This document shows positions 1-10,370 of a DNA stretch of 64,000 bases, piece by piece. Within the stretch, counting starts at the first letter, position 1. Each line of letters begins with the position of its first letter. The stretch comes from Ryuthela nishihirai. Taxonomy: Eukaryota; Arthropoda; Arachnida; Araneae; Heptathelidae. Made by a program: the position numbers and the translations under genes. The DNA lies in NCBI GenBank assembly GCA_038380435.1, contig JAWZYU010000019.1:19927801-19991800 (forward strand). The letters are read 5' to 3'. The notes under the pieces are model-generated. The model saw nothing but the letters and a program-made list of their open reading frames with translations, did not search any database and was not told the origin of the DNA.

Positions 1-170
1 TAGAAATGCCGTTGGGTGCGAGGACCGACCCTTTTATACCATTTCCAACGCCACCTAGTGACTCGCCGTTTGCGTTCCGCCCACACTTTCTATGACGAAT
101 ATTGCTCGTATTGCTGCGTTCTACCACCCCGTAAAGTTTTGCTCACTTTTTCAGATTCACCCTGTATAGT
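1..170. mobile_element. Possible transposon remnant at window edge
   Basis: This block is richer in G+C than the following sequence and has an open frame with no ATG. It ends near 145-168 with a motif close to TTCAGATTCACCCTGTATA. Arthropod DNA transposons often end in a CACCCTGTA-type motif, so this may be one end of an element cut by the window edge. No partner end is visible. Confidence 0.25.
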
Positions 171-320
171 AGTTCTTGAAAAAATTCATGTTCCAAAAGA
201 TCATGTATCTTCGCCTTCTAGTTCTTAAATTTAAACATCCCATCAAGGCCATTCATTCAACTGTCACAGGTTATGGACCTCATGTGTATAGGGTAACGTC
301 TCAATATCCCATTCTATGGG

Positions 321-515
321 CAATAAAATAATAATAATAAATACTCCCTCAAGCAGCTGCTTGTTACAGAGGTCTGACAGAAGCCTGTCAGTTTATACAC
401 TACAGTAGGTCTTAAAGAATGGAGAGACTCAGCAGAAAAAAAAGCCTTACCCGGGTCTTGAACCCAGGTCCCTTAGATCAGTAGCCAAGGGCATTAAGCA
501 TTCGATCACAGGACG
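321..515 (-). mobile_element. SINE2, near full length
   Basis: The (AAT)n tail is at 321-345, followed by the palindromic CAGCTG and CTGACAG-type blocks. The tRNA-like head, reverse complement of GGTTCGAG, lies near 455-515. The copy is moderately diverged: the B box reads as TCTTGAACCCAGG on this strand and the A-box end is degraded. Confidence 0.85.
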
Positions 516-540
516 TCTAGTACCATTGCAGAAAACCTCA

Positions 541-625
541 TCGCACATACATAAAGCTAAAATCATAAAAATACCTCAGCACATACACATAAGCTAAAAT
601 CATAAAAGCTAAAATCAATAAGGAC
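541..625. repeat. Degenerate short tandem repeat
   Basis: A unit of about 40 bp containing CACATACATAAGCTAAAATCA occurs twice, followed by a third partial AGCTAAAATCA. It lies directly beside the SINE2 head and has no coding content. Confidence 0.6.
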
Positions 626-671
626 AAAGGAGCTGTGAATCGCGTTTAACCCATTTAATCCCACAGTAGGG

Positions 672-1060
672 TTGTTGGGTTGTTGTTTTACCTCTGAGCG
701 GCACTTTTTTGCACACCATGGGCTAAATGGCCAGGTCACATGGACCCCGAAGGCTCAGAGAAGGCTGGGGGAGGGGACCCACTGGAACAGCTGTTGGGAG
801 ACAGATGGTAACCTCCCGTCAAGGCCATCCAGCGTGTTCTTTAACGTGCACAGGGTATGACTCTCCCGCACACGGGGCCACGGCTTAACGTCCCATCCGA
901 CGGACGGCGGCCTTTCCAAGCCCATCGGTGTCCCCTACTGACCGTGGGCAGGACGGGGAATTTTGCGGAGAAAAATCTCAACGCTGACCCAGCTGGGACT
1001 CGAACCTGGGAACTACAGATTACGAGCCTGGCGCGCTACCGACTGAGCCACCCCCGCCCC
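672..1060 (-). mobile_element. SINE1, full length
   Basis: The copy runs from the (GGGTT)n tail complement at the left to the complement of the GGGCGGGGGTGGCTCAG head at the right. A 13-bp target duplication, TCCCACAGTAGGG, flanks it at 659-671 and 1061-1073. The perfect duplication and few differences from neighbouring copies mark it as fairly young. Confidence 0.95.
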
Positions 1061-1467
1061 TCCCACAGTAGGGAAAAAAATGGGTACAGCGGGAACATTC
1101 ATAAAAACTTCGAACTTTTTACACTTTATCGCTTCTCTCTATGGATGAATTATCAGCCAGGTGAATATGTTTTTTAAACACTTAAAATTTATTGTGAGAC
1201 ATGTCATCAGTAACTAACGGAATTCTTGTATCTTCATCTAGGCTCCAATACAGTTTCTTTCTGGGAAGACTCTGGCATGCAGAGAGAAAAACAAGCATTC
1301 CAATAAAAAAATCATCTCGGTTTCAGTGAATAAAAAATGCGTGATTATTTTGTTGTCTTGTGTATAGATTTGTTTGTTTAATAATATGATTTAATACTTC
1401 TTCGTCCAACAATTTTTCAAGAATTTGAACTTCATTTAGATTTACTAATTCCGATATTGTATTGATA

Positions 1468-1640
1468 AGTTCCGTGGCTAAGGGTTCGAGTCCCTGATAG
1501 GGAGTGGTTTTTTCTCTTGTCTTTCTGCTGCTATTCCGCCTTTCTCGTAGACTTTTGCTATGGCATATTAAACTGAAAGGCTCCAGCCAGACCTCCGCGG
1601 CAACCAGCTTCTTGAAGTGGCATTTCTTGTTTGCAATATT
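1468..1640 (+). mobile_element. SINE2, old diverged copy
   Basis: A GGTTCGAGTCCC B box at about 1481, then the CTGCTG, TATGGCATAT and ACTGAAAGGCTCC landmarks occur in SINE2 order. The A box and the terminal AT tail are lost. The open frame through here is a by-product of the repeat. Confidence 0.7.
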
Positions 1641-1901
1641 GTGTCACGCAAACCATCTTCATAGGCATGTTCTGTTCGGATATAGCAGACTCCATTTAGG
1701 AATAATGTTAGTTGCTGTACCTTTCTTTTTTTGATTTTGCTGGGACTGAAATAATATTTTTACTATTACTCTCAGAAATAGAAATTTCGTTTTTTCTTAG
1801 CACATCATTTGGGAACTCGGAAGTATCCAAAATGTCTTCACCGATTTCTTCACGGCGGTTTCTTCATTGACAATTGGAGAAATAATTACATTAGTAGGGG
1901 G

Positions 1902-2110
1902 GCCCGTGGCCCCGTGTGCGGGAGAGACATACCCTGTGCACGTTAAAGAACACACTGGATGGCCTTGACGGGAGGCTACCATCTGTCTCCCAACAGCTGT
2001 TCCCGTGAGTCCCCTCCCCAAACTTTCTCTAAGCCTTCGGGGTCCTTGTGACCTGGCCATTTGGCCCATGGTGTGCAAAAACGTGCCGCTCAGAAGTAAA
2101 ACAACCCAAC
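1902..2110 (+). mobile_element. SINE1, 5'-truncated
   Basis: Only the 3' half of SINE1 is present, from the CCGTGGCCCCGTGTG block to the AAAACAACCCAAC tail. The tRNA head is absent. No clear flanking duplication remains. Confidence 0.85.
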
Positions 2111-2618
2111 TTGCTCGAACTGGTTGCTTTTTTGTCTAGTACTTCTCCTAAATATAGAAAACGCTTATCAAATATCTTTTAGAGCTTATTATGGTAGTAT
2201 TCACTGTAGGATCCATTGAAATTTATTGAAGCTACTCTAAAAGGAAATACATAATACTACTTAAAGTCCCTTTGTACCCAGGCAGGTACATAACATTTTT
2301 GCACTGAAAATTATTTAGCAAAACATTATTTATTTGATTATGATCAACACTTATCTATATCTCTTTTGAAAAAAGTTTATTGGTAAAAATATTACAAATA
2401 GACAATATTTATTGAGTGCTTATAAAAATTGACGAACAAATTATTTCTAGTGAAATAAATTGCCAGAAAATATGCTTTTCAATAAGTGCCATATATTTTC
2501 CCCAGAAAAAATGGTCGCCCTAGCTATCGTAAACGATATTTTTGGTCTATTTGTGATTGCCCGTTATAGAACTACATCTATTGGAGACTGGATTTTTTTT
2601 ATATCTGGTCATTACTCA
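2111..2618. other. AT-rich non-coding stretch
   Basis: No open frame, repeat family or splice-bounded candidate exon was recognised here. It separates a truncated SINE1 from the inverted-repeat element at 2619. Confidence 0.5.
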
Positions 2619-3086
2619 TTATGGAGCGTGACTTAGGAAATATGGTAGAGGGAGCAAGAAAAGAATGCTAGAGGGGGAGGGGGAAGGGGAAGAAATAGCG
2701 CAATGACAAGATAGAAATTAGAGAAAAATTTTTTTTAGAAATTAGTGATCTGGCAACCTTCATGTCACGTGACAATTTCTAAAAAAATCGTTGCCAGATA
2801 TTTTTCTGAATTCTGTAATCTACCATAGTGTTCGGATATTTATTTGAGCGACTGTACACCATCTTTAAGGATTTGAAAATGTAAAAAACTGTACCTACAC
2901 GAGTACAATGGGAGCAAATGGGTTAAGGGTACACCTGCAGGAAGAGCATCTCCATTTTTGGAGACGCTGAAGCCACATCGCAACTTAGTTGACCCTATCT
3001 CGTCATTGTTGCGCACTTTCTTCCCCTTCCCCCCTATCATTCTTTTCTTGCTCCCTCTACCATATTTGCTAAGTCACGCTCCATAA
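2619..3086. mobile_element. Inverted-repeat DNA element with nested MITE
   Basis: The left arm (2619 to about 2710) and right arm (about 2998-3086) are near-perfect reverse complements. Both start TTATGGAGCGTGACTTAG when read inward and continue through a purine-rich GGGGAAGGGGAAGAAA block. The spacer holds a Tc1-type MITE (2715-2857) and about 140 bp of other sequence. The form suggests a non-autonomous DNA transposon. No target duplication is evident, so the exact ends are uncertain. Confidence 0.75.
2715..2857. mobile_element. Tc1-type palindromic MITE, left end lost
   Basis: The central GATCTGGCAACCTTC...GTCACGTGAC part and the complete right end, TTTGAGCGACTGTAC, are present. The left outer arm is missing. 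It sits inside the spacer of the inverted-repeat element and so inserted after it. Confidence 0.85.
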
Positions 3087-3499
3087 CCAACTCCTAAATC
3101 ATCTCTCATAGCCCTCCGCTGAACGAGAATTGCTTCATCAACGATATCATTGCCTCTCTTGTTTTTGCAGCTGCAAATTCTTCGCTTCCCCCACATGCAC
3201 CTTTTCTTCCTCGTTCTCTTATTGCACCTTTGTAGCAGGTCCCTTTTCACTTCCATTTTTTCCCTTTGTCTGTTGCCCTTTTCATCGACCGAACCAGCCA
3301 TTCACTTGCCAAAAACCTCTGCACTTTTCCAGAATTTCTGGAGAAAACGACGAACATGTTTAGACACTTTCTAAATCCACTTTTTATGTAAAAAAAACTT
3401 TCCTGGGGGTTGTCACTTAGTCTACGGAAGTCTGTCACACCGATAAAAATTCAGATGAGTGCAATTGTTTAACCTCTTAAAACTGGGTTGTTTTTTCCT

Positions 3500-3614
3500 T
3501 TGGTAGCAGGCCAGACTCGTAAAGCGAAGTTCCCAAGTTCGAGTCTTACCTGTGCCACTGATGTGCTCGCTAAAGTCGCTGTCCGTCGGATGGGACGTTA
3601 TGCCGTGGTCCATG
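3500..3614 (+). mobile_element. SINE1 head fragment
   Basis: A tRNA-like head (GGTAGCAGGCCAGACTCG, then AAGTTCGAGTC) leads into the GTCGGATGGGACGTTA block and stops near 3614. It abuts a second SINE1 fragment of opposite orientation, giving a head-to-body junction. Confidence 0.7.
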
Positions 3615-3627
3615 TTGCAGGCTTTAG

Positions 3628-3920
3628 TTGGGTGGAGTCGTTTTACTTCTGAGCAGCACTTTCTTTCACACAATGGTCTAAATGGTGGGGTCATAAGGAC
3701 TTCAAGGGCTCAGAGAAGGTTGTTGGGGAAGAGGACCCACTGAACAGCTGTTAGGAGACAGATGGAAGCCCACTATCAAGCAGTGCAATGTGTTCTTTAA
3801 CGTGCACAGGATATGGCTCTTCTGTACACAGGACCACGGCCTTTAGCCTACCAACCGACGGACTGCAGCCTTTCCAAGACCCATCAATGTCCCTTTTCGT
3901 ACCGAGGGCAGGGTGTGGGG
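3628..3920 (-). mobile_element. SINE1, diverged, lacks head
   Basis: Tail complement GTCGTTTTACTTCTGAG and body landmarks run to the CCATCAATGTCC region, with many point changes. The tRNA head is absent. Together with the plus-strand fragment at 3500 it may be a rearranged pair. Confidence 0.8.
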
Positions 3921-4395
3921 TTTAGTCCGTTACAAGAGAACTGTGTACGCTAAGGAGCATTTCAAAACTATGACCAAGGAAAAGAAAATATCTTTAATTC
4001 ACGATTTGCATTTTGTAAAATAAATTTATTTTTTAGTTATAGTATTTCTTAATGAAGGCATAAATGTGCTTCAAATTTTTTTTTTTAAATTACCAACATT
4101 AGGTGAATATTTTTCCCAATATCCAAGTATTTCCTCAAGTAAACAAACTTCATCTACTATTCTAGAAAAAAATAAACCTCCACCTACCCTCTTTAATTTA
4201 CAGCGAATACAGATCTTTACTTTTACCAAATATTTATTAAATATATTTAGCATAACCTAAATCTAGTTGGCAGCAACTTCATGATTGTAAAATAACTATT
4301 TTCTGAAAATCAATCGGAAAAAATCTATTAAGCGACTCAAAAACCCAGAGTTTTAAAGCGAAATAGAAAATACATATGAAGATGTATATACGCAC
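3921..4395. other. AT-rich non-coding stretch
   Basis: Very AT-rich, with short overlapping open frames on both strands at 4066-4260 that show no protein-like composition. Nothing recognised. Confidence 0.4.
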
Positions 4396-4704
4396 CCTGT
4401 TTGACATCTCTGAACTGTCACCGTCTTCTCCGGACCCCTCTGCATCAATATGATTAAATGGAAAACATAGTCTACGCCCTTCACGAAGAGACATTGTTCC
4501 TTGTGTATGAGTTTCCCCCCCGAGACCGCAGAGTCTTCTTTCGCATAAATCTTCGCAGGGAAACATTTTGAAGATTGTTTCACACAGTGTGAGGGGTTTT
4601 AGTTCATCTTCTTTCTTTCCGGATGATACGAGGAACTGCCAAAGCTTTCCCCTCACCACATCATCGAAAATGGAAACATTGGGGGAAGTATTACACGTTT
4701 TCAT
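4396..4704 (-). CDS. Candidate coding exon, unrecognised protein
   Basis: A minus-strand frame of about 103 codons from an ATG at 4704 to a possible donor, CAGG|GTGCGT, at 4395/4394. The frame is also open upstream to an AG at 4732 (possible acceptor CAAGCAG|CGC). The translation has mixed composition unlike the AT-rich surroundings: a KLWQFL hydrophobic patch, several cysteines (CETIFKMFPCEDLCERRLC) and an acidic stretch, GSGEDGDSSE. Beyond the proposed donor the frame becomes a hydrophobic run typical of AT-rich intron. No family is recognised. It lies on the same strand as the ephrin exon, but nothing links it to ephrin. It could be a nested gene, an alternative exon or chance. Confidence 0.33.
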
Positions 4705-4854
4705 TTTTTTGTCAATATTAAAGTTGTAGCGCTGCTTGAGGACAGGTTTTACTATTTAGATGTTTATATCTAAGGATTTTTATCACCGTGACACACTACA
4801 TTTGAATGCATTACATAAAGCTGTATTGGGATGTCTCTTTCTCTGAGAGGACTG

Positions 4855-5265
4855 AGTTCATGTGCAGGAGCACCATACCCTGTGCGTGTTCAAGAACACA
4901 CTGGATGGTCTAGGCGGGAAGGCTTCCATCTGTCTCTTAACAACTGTCTAGTGCAGGGGTGGGCAAATAGCGGCCCGCGGGCCACATTCGGCCCGCTAAG
5001 AGTTTTTTGTGGCCCGCCAAGATAGTCAGAAAAATCCTCCTTGAACCGAGATTTCCTTCCTGTACGCGACCGAAGATTCGTCTCGTATTTTCCACTAGGA
5101 CGGCCACGTCAATACGCATGCGCAGTGTAGATACGAAAACAATTGCCCACCCCTGGTCTAGGGGATTTCGTCCATAAATTTCCCCGAACTTTGAGTCTTT
5201 GTGACCTTGTTATTTAGCGCATTGTGTTAAAAAAAAAGTGCGTTCAGAGGTAGAAAACACAACAA
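4855..5265 (+). mobile_element. SINE1, old, split by a hAT element
   Basis: The 3' half of a diverged SINE1 (CATACCCTGTGCGTGTT to GTCTCTTAACAACTGTC, then TTTGAGTCTTTGTGACC to CAGAGGTAGAAAACAC) is interrupted at 4954-5155. Removing the insert and one copy of its duplication restores colinearity. Confidence 0.85.
4954..5155. mobile_element. hAT-type MITE, 202 bp
   Basis: The 13-bp terminal inverted repeats are perfect: CAGGGGTGGGCAA at the left and its complement at the right. The flanking 8-bp target duplication is GTCTAGTG / GTCTAGGG with one mismatch. Eight-base duplications and CAGGG-type ends are characteristic of hAT elements. The interior GCGGCCCGCGGGCCACATT is GC-rich and palindromic. 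It is too short to encode transposase. Confidence 0.92.
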
Positions 5266-6140
5266 CAACACAACCGACAAAGTGGATCTCTTTCTATCAG
5301 CAGAGTCCAGAAAAGGATAAATAATGCGACTGTCTACTTACTACGAAGTTTAGAACCTTTCGGTTCATTTGAAGTTATTTGTCGTCAGCAACTCAACCTT
5401 CAGCGTTACTCTGCTAAAACATAAGTTATTTTTTTTTTTCGTTGAAAATTAGATTCGCCTAGTTTTCTCTAGCAAGTCTTTTCTAGGTTTGTTTAAAGTC
5501 AGAAATCGATGAGAAGGGTATCGTTGGAAAAAGGTTGTTCACGATTCACAGCGAAAAAGGATGGGAGTGAGAAGGATGAAAAATCTTCAACTCAATTCGA
5601 TGTTTGTGCTACATATTTATAGGGGGGAGGGGGTATTCACCATCATTGAGAGAAAGGTCACCAATTTAACAGTGTTTTAGAGTGGAAGTGCTACGCAGAG
5701 CATCGAAAATCTCCCTTTCTCCAACACATACCATACCTTTTTTTACCTAAAAAGAGATTTTCTTCTTCAAATCGGCAGATTAAATTCATTTGGGTACACG
5801 TAGAACACAGAGGAAGTTCACTAATTCAATTTCATGCGAACTAAGGGAAACCTCTAAAAGCAAACTACTGCGCTAAAACTTTCCTGTTTATTGAATGCAG
5901 TTAAAGTACTTCCAATCACCATCTACATAATTTCCTCTTGCTTTAAGCTTCCATTGGAATCGTTGATTGAGCGGTATATTGGAAAATAAACACGAAATTG
6001 ATGTGGTGGAAACCTAATTCTAGCATTGATAAGCAAAGATAAAGTGTTTGCACAATAGATTAAATACTAAAAAATGTTTTCGCAACGCAGTAAAAACTTG
6101 AAATAGATTTCTTCGAGGACCCTCATAACTTTAGGCCTTA
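5266..6140. other. Unassigned single-copy-like sequence
   Basis: No repeat from the families seen here, no ATG-led frame of useful length and no paired splice sites. Composition is less extreme than the AT-rich deserts further right. It could contain regulatory DNA, but nothing specific supports this. Confidence 0.4.
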
Positions 6141-6352
6141 ATAAATAAAAATAATAAATACCCCCTTAAGCAGCTGCTTGTCACAGAGGTCTGACAGGAG
6201 CCTGTCAGTTTATATGCCATAGTACAAGGTCTGTGAGGATGGCAGGACCTCAGCAGAAAAACGACACATACATCAATGCGTTACCCGGGGTTCGAACCCA
6301 GGTCCCTTAGATCAGTAGCTAAGCACGCTAATCACTCGGCCATGGGAGGCTT
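6141..6352 (-). mobile_element. SINE2, full length
   Basis: The tail complement AATAAATACCCCC is at the left, both palindromes are intact, and the head complement (GGTTCGAACCCAGG, then CTCGGCCATGGGA) is at 6289-6352. No convincing target duplication was found. Confidence 0.9.
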
Positions 6353-6394
6353 TAAGCTGTAGCTTAATAAGCTTATGTGAAAGTCCAGCCCTGA

Positions 6395-6695
6395 GTGGGC
6401 TAAATGGTCAGGTCACAAGGGCGCCGAAGGCTCAGAGAAGGTTTTGAGTGAGGGGGCCCACTGGACAGCTGTCGGGAGACAGATGAGCCTCTCGTCGACA
6501 AAATCCTGAGTGTTATTTAATGTGCACAGGGTATGACTCTCCTACATACGGGGCGACGGTTTATCATACCATTTTCTAGCCCATCGGTGTCCCCTACTAA
6601 CCGAAGGCAGGACGGGATGTTTTGCGGAGATAAAGCTCAAAGCTGGCCCAGCTGGAACTCGAACCTGGGTACTGTAGATTAGGAACCTGGCGAGT
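6395..6695 (-). mobile_element. SINE1, diverged
   Basis: The body from GGGCTAAATGGTCAGG to the B-box complement AACTCGAACCTGGG is present with many substitutions and small deletions. Both extreme ends have decayed. Confidence 0.85.
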
Positions 6696-6749
6696 GCCAT
6701 TGAAATCATTATGAATTTTCCAACTTTATTAAATTAAAATAAAGAGTTT

Positions 6750-7080
6750 TTCAGCTGTTAGAAGACAGATGGAAGTCTTCCGTCAAGGCCAACGAGCGTG
6801 GTTCTTTAACAATCACAGGATATAGTTCTCCCGAACACAGGGCCGCAATGTTATAGTATTTCTTAATATTATGGATGTTTAATGTTATTTAACATCCATA
6901 ATATAAATAATATAAATCTAATTAATATTATGGGATGTAAATAATTAAATCTTTACATCCCATACGACGGCCTTTCCAAGTCCAAAGATGCCGCGCTCTT
7001 TATGACCGAGGACCGAATGGAATGATGGGAAAGCAGAGAAAAATTTTCAACATTGGTTCAGCTGCGATACGAACGAACTT
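6750..7080 (-). mobile_element. SINE1, very diverged, with AT-rich insertion
   Basis: Recognisable blocks are CAGCTGTTAGAAGACAGATGG, CTCCCGAACACAGGGCC and CGACGGCCTTTCCAAG. They are separated by about 100 bp of AT-rich hairpin sequence at 6862-6962. Confidence 0.75.
6862..6962. repeat. Two AT-rich hairpins inside a SINE1
   Basis: The first hairpin pairs TATTATGGATGTT with AACATCCATAATA. The second pairs TATGGGATGTAAA with TTTACATCCCATA. The two are similar to each other, suggesting duplication of a short palindromic insert. Confidence 0.65.
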
Positions 7081-7991
7081 AAAGAAAATAACTAAAAATT
7101 ATGTTGTAATAAATTTTTCTTGCTTTTTGCACGGTGGTATTTGGACCGTTAATGAGAATTTCTTTTAATTCATTTTATATCTTTAAATCTGAGAATTTTC
7201 GACTGAAACGTTACGATAAGATTTCATATTTTACTTCTGAAAATGAGATGTGACCAAATGCGTGAACTTTTTAATTCATATGGAAAATAACATGCATTAA
7301 TATGAATGGAATATATATTAATTTTCTTTTTGTATTCATTATTTAAAAGGGCTACTTTTGAATTCGATTGGCTATGTATTTTTGCGGGTGTGTTTGATTT
7401 TCGTGCAGCATTTTCCGGCTCGATCTCTCTGTACGATGAAAGTTATCTTTAATGACTTCTACATCCGGGAGTTGTAAGTTGATGTCGGTTCCAGTTCCCA
7501 TGATTAATTTTGATATTTAGTTTTTTTTTTTATGAAAAAAAAAACAAAAAAAACAGCGATCTAATGTTTTTACCTTGTCGTCTATCGACATTCAATTTAT
7601 TTTGCATTTAAAAATAAATTAAAAATTCTTTTTCGATCGGATAGATATTAAATATTTAGATTCTCACCTTTCGAATCTTGCAGTAGTTTTTCAGCGGCGT
7701 CTAACGTTGGAAAAAAGTGGAAAAATGCAAAAATTAGCTAATATTATTAACGATCAATTTATGATAGAAATTTTAAATTGGGATATTTGGTTATTTGAGG
7801 CTTTATGGCGCCAAGGTGACAAAGGTCCATGCGGCAAACAAGGTCTTAAGCACAAAAATAAAAAAAAAATATAAAATCCATGGAAACCTACAACCAGAGT
7901 TAAAAACAAAGGACAAAAGCATTAAATGCCACAATGAGTATAATAACAAGGATCATAAAAGACGCTTATAGAAAGAAAGCGGTGGACTTGT
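7081..7991. other. AT-rich non-coding stretch
   Basis: Contains homopolymer runs near 7520-7550 but no repeat family member or coding candidate that I can support. Confidence 0.45.
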
Positions 7992-8304
7992 GATGTTTTA
8001 CCTCTGAGGACGCTTTTTCTGCTCACACTGGGTACTCCCCGAGGGCTCAGGGACACATATTGTGGCCTCATGTCATGGCCATCCAGCGTATTCTTCAGAG
8101 TGCACAGCATATGGCTCTCCCGCACATGGTGATGTGTCTTAACGTCTAATCCGACGGACGGCGGCGGTCTTTCAAAGCCTATCGGTGTCCCCTACTGACC
8201 GAAGTCAGGGCGGGGGAGTTTTGCGGAGATAAACTCGACGCTGATCCCGATGAGACTCGAATCTGGAAACTGCAGATTAAAAGTCTACTAGCCACCCCTG
8301 CCCC
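7992..8304 (-). mobile_element. SINE1, diverged, internally shortened
   Basis: Starts with GTTTTACCTCTGAGG and ends with the head complement, CTGCAGATTAAAAG and GCCACCCCTGCCCC. The body lacks about 70 bp around the AGCTGTT region. Confidence 0.85.
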
Positions 8305-8591
8305 GAGGGTGGTGGAGTATCAGAATAACGCGGTTTGCAATGGCAACATTTATTTGCCCGTTATTACTAGGGGGTATGGGAAAATGCAACTTTTTTAAGA
8401 GGCAAATGAAAAACTCTTTTTGTGTTGCGTAGGTACTAGTAAAATATTTAAAAAATATGTATTTTCCCAGTTTTCTTTTAGTCTGAGTTTCTAAAAAACT
8501 TCATTCTCTTTGAAAATAAGAATATCATATTCGGGAGAGTCAATATATTATTCTTCTACTTAGTTAATATTTTCAGTATGGATATTAAAAT

Positions 8592-8864
8592 ATGTCGAAA
8601 ACGGAATTAAAAGATGATATTCAGATGAACTTGGCTTCTGTTACGTGGACTTCGTGCAGGAGTTGTGGGAAAAAATGTGTCGACGAGCTAATTTCATTTG
8701 AAAACAATCTAAATTTGAACTACCGACATTTTTTTCCGTTACTAGCCGAAGTGTACCCCTGTCTGGGTCACACTTTTCAGATGCAATCTTTATATTCTGA
8801 TTTTCACTGCAGTAAAGGTTGGTTTTGTGAGTTCTATCGGTTAATCCTCAACCTCTTAGTATAG
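8592..8864 (+). CDS. Candidate small ORF or exon with CxxCxxxC motif
   Basis: A 90-codon ATG-led frame preceded by an in-frame stop at 8586, with A at -3 of the ATG. The translation begins MSKTELKDDIQMNLASV and contains WTSCRSCGKKCVDEL near residue 20, a cysteine spacing that could bind zinc, with more cysteines later. A possible acceptor, TATTTTCAG, precedes it at 8576. No family is recognised and the frame ends in a hydrophobic AT-rich tail. Chance is a serious alternative. Confidence 0.2.
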   Translation: MSKTELKDDIQMNLASVTWTSCRSCGKKCVDELISFENNLNLNYRHFFPLLAEVYPCLGHTFQMQSLYSDFHCSKGWFCEFYRLILNLLV

Positions 8865-8937
8865 ATTCAACATGTTGATGTGCCAAGGAAAACCGATTAA
8901 ATGCAGCGTTGCAAACTCTGGTAGATGATATCACGCC

Positions 8938-9134
8938 TAATATATCCCTTCAAGTAGCTGCTTGCCACAGAGGTCTGACAAGAGGCTGTCAGTTTAAACG
9001 CCATAGTAGAAGGTCTGTGAGGATGACTGAATCTCAGCAGAAAAACAATACAAACATCCATGCCTTACGCGGGGCTCGAACCCAAGTCCCTTTGATCAGT
9101 AGCCAAGCGCGATAACCATTTGGCCACGGGTGGT
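8938..9134 (-). mobile_element. SINE2, full length
   Basis: Tail complement, CAAGTAGCTGCTTGCCACAG, both palindromes and the head complement (GCTCGAACCCAAG, then GGCCACGGG) are in order. Moderately diverged. Confidence 0.88.
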
Positions 9135-9720
9135 AACAATGGATGTGATAGCGATTATCTTTTTTTATTTTTAGATAGATAATTTATTCTCAGAATATGC
9201 AGTACTTTACATTTACATGTTTTTTACCTTAGAACTGAAGTTATAATGAAATATATATAATGTTGTATATCTCAGATACACAATTTTAAAGTATTACATT
9301 TTCTAATATATATTCTTCTTTATACATAGTTTGTCGAATAAAAATCATATATTCATTCATACCATATATATGGAAAATTTTAATATTATATTTCATTAGT
9401 GTTTTATAATTTTACCTACATTTTTCAGTAAAAGTCTGAGAAAAAATGTTGAGTCTTCCACGAGAGTAAAAACTCGCTTGTGGAAGAAATTTAACAGTTA
9501 TGTTGTAATAAAATGAAAAGGCAACATGCTTCAGTTTCACATTTCCTCACATTTTGCTAGCTTGATCAAAAAATCTAAGTAAATATTTAACCAAATTATA
9601 AGTTTGAAAATTATCATTAAGAATGAATGAAATAAAAAAAAAAACTTAAAAAAAAAAACTTTCTTTTCCAATAGGAATAGTATGGTAAACATTTTTGCTT
9701 GTAGGAAGCTCCCCTTTTAG
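9135..9720. other. AT-rich stretch with a short hairpin
   Basis: The only structure seen is an imperfect hairpin at about 9455-9486 pairing CTTCCACGAG with CTCGCTTGTGGAAG. Its role is unknown. Confidence 0.4.
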
Positions 9721-9822
9721 AATTTCGACCTAAAACTGATCACCGCACGCAACTTGGACGTCAACCAAAAAATAATCCGTCAAATTCTGAAGCGTCTACC
9801 AGAATTACCCGATGAATCATAG
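9721..9822 (+). CDS. Candidate terminal exon, unrecognised
   Basis: A strong pyrimidine-rich acceptor, CTCCCCTTTTAG, precedes an open frame of 33 codons ending in TAG. The peptide contains ITARNLDVNQKIIRQILKRL, which reads like an amphipathic or helix-turn-helix segment. A second frame from the AG at 9704 is also open, to a TGA. Codon use (GAC, AAC, ACC, CGC) is unlike the AT-rich surroundings. It could equally be a transposase fragment. Confidence 0.2.
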   Translation, partial: NFDLKLITARNLDVNQKIIRQILKRLPELPDES

Positions 9823-9894
9823 CTGACACAGACAGGTATTTTAACAGACCTCTCCTTTTTTTTTTTATTGTAAATTGCATACCTTGATCTTTTG

Positions 9895-10370
9895 GGGGGC
9901 GGGGGGGGGCTCAGTCGGTAGCGCGCCAGGCTCGTAATCTGTTGTAGTTCCCAGGTTCGAATCCAAGCTGGGTCAGCGTTGAGATTTTTCTCCGCAAAAT
10001 TTCCCGCCCTGCCCATGGTCAGTAGGAGACACCGATGGGCTTGGAAAGGCCGCAGTCTGTTGGATGGGACGTTAAGCCGTGGCCCCGTGTGCGGGAGAGC
10101 CATGGTCAGTAGGGAACACCGATGGGCTTGGGAAAGTCGCCATCTGTTGGATGGGAAGTTAAGCCGTGGTCCCGTGTGCGGGAGAGCCGTACCCTGTGCA
10201 TATTAAAGAACACGCTGGATGGCCTTGACGGGAGGCCATCATCTGTCTCCCAACAGATATTCCAGTGGGTCCCCTCCCCCAAACTTCTCTGAGCCTTCGG
10301 GGTCCATGTGACCTGGCCATTGTGTGCAAAAAAGTGCCACTCAGAGGTAAAACAACCCAAAACTCAACCG
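9895..10370 (+). mobile_element. SINE1 with internal tandem duplication
   Basis: Full-length copy flanked by a perfect 10-bp duplication, TGATCTTTTG, at 9885-9894 and 10371-10380. About 85-90 bp of the body (GGTCAGTAGG... to ...CGGGAGAGCC) occurs twice in tandem, at about 10018-10102 and 10105-10189. The two halves have diverged slightly. Confidence 0.93.

Noticed and set aside
9920..9970. tRNA genes at SINE heads (A and B boxes)
   Set aside because: Each is continuous with a SINE body and cannot form a full acceptor stem. They are SINE promoters, not tRNA genes.
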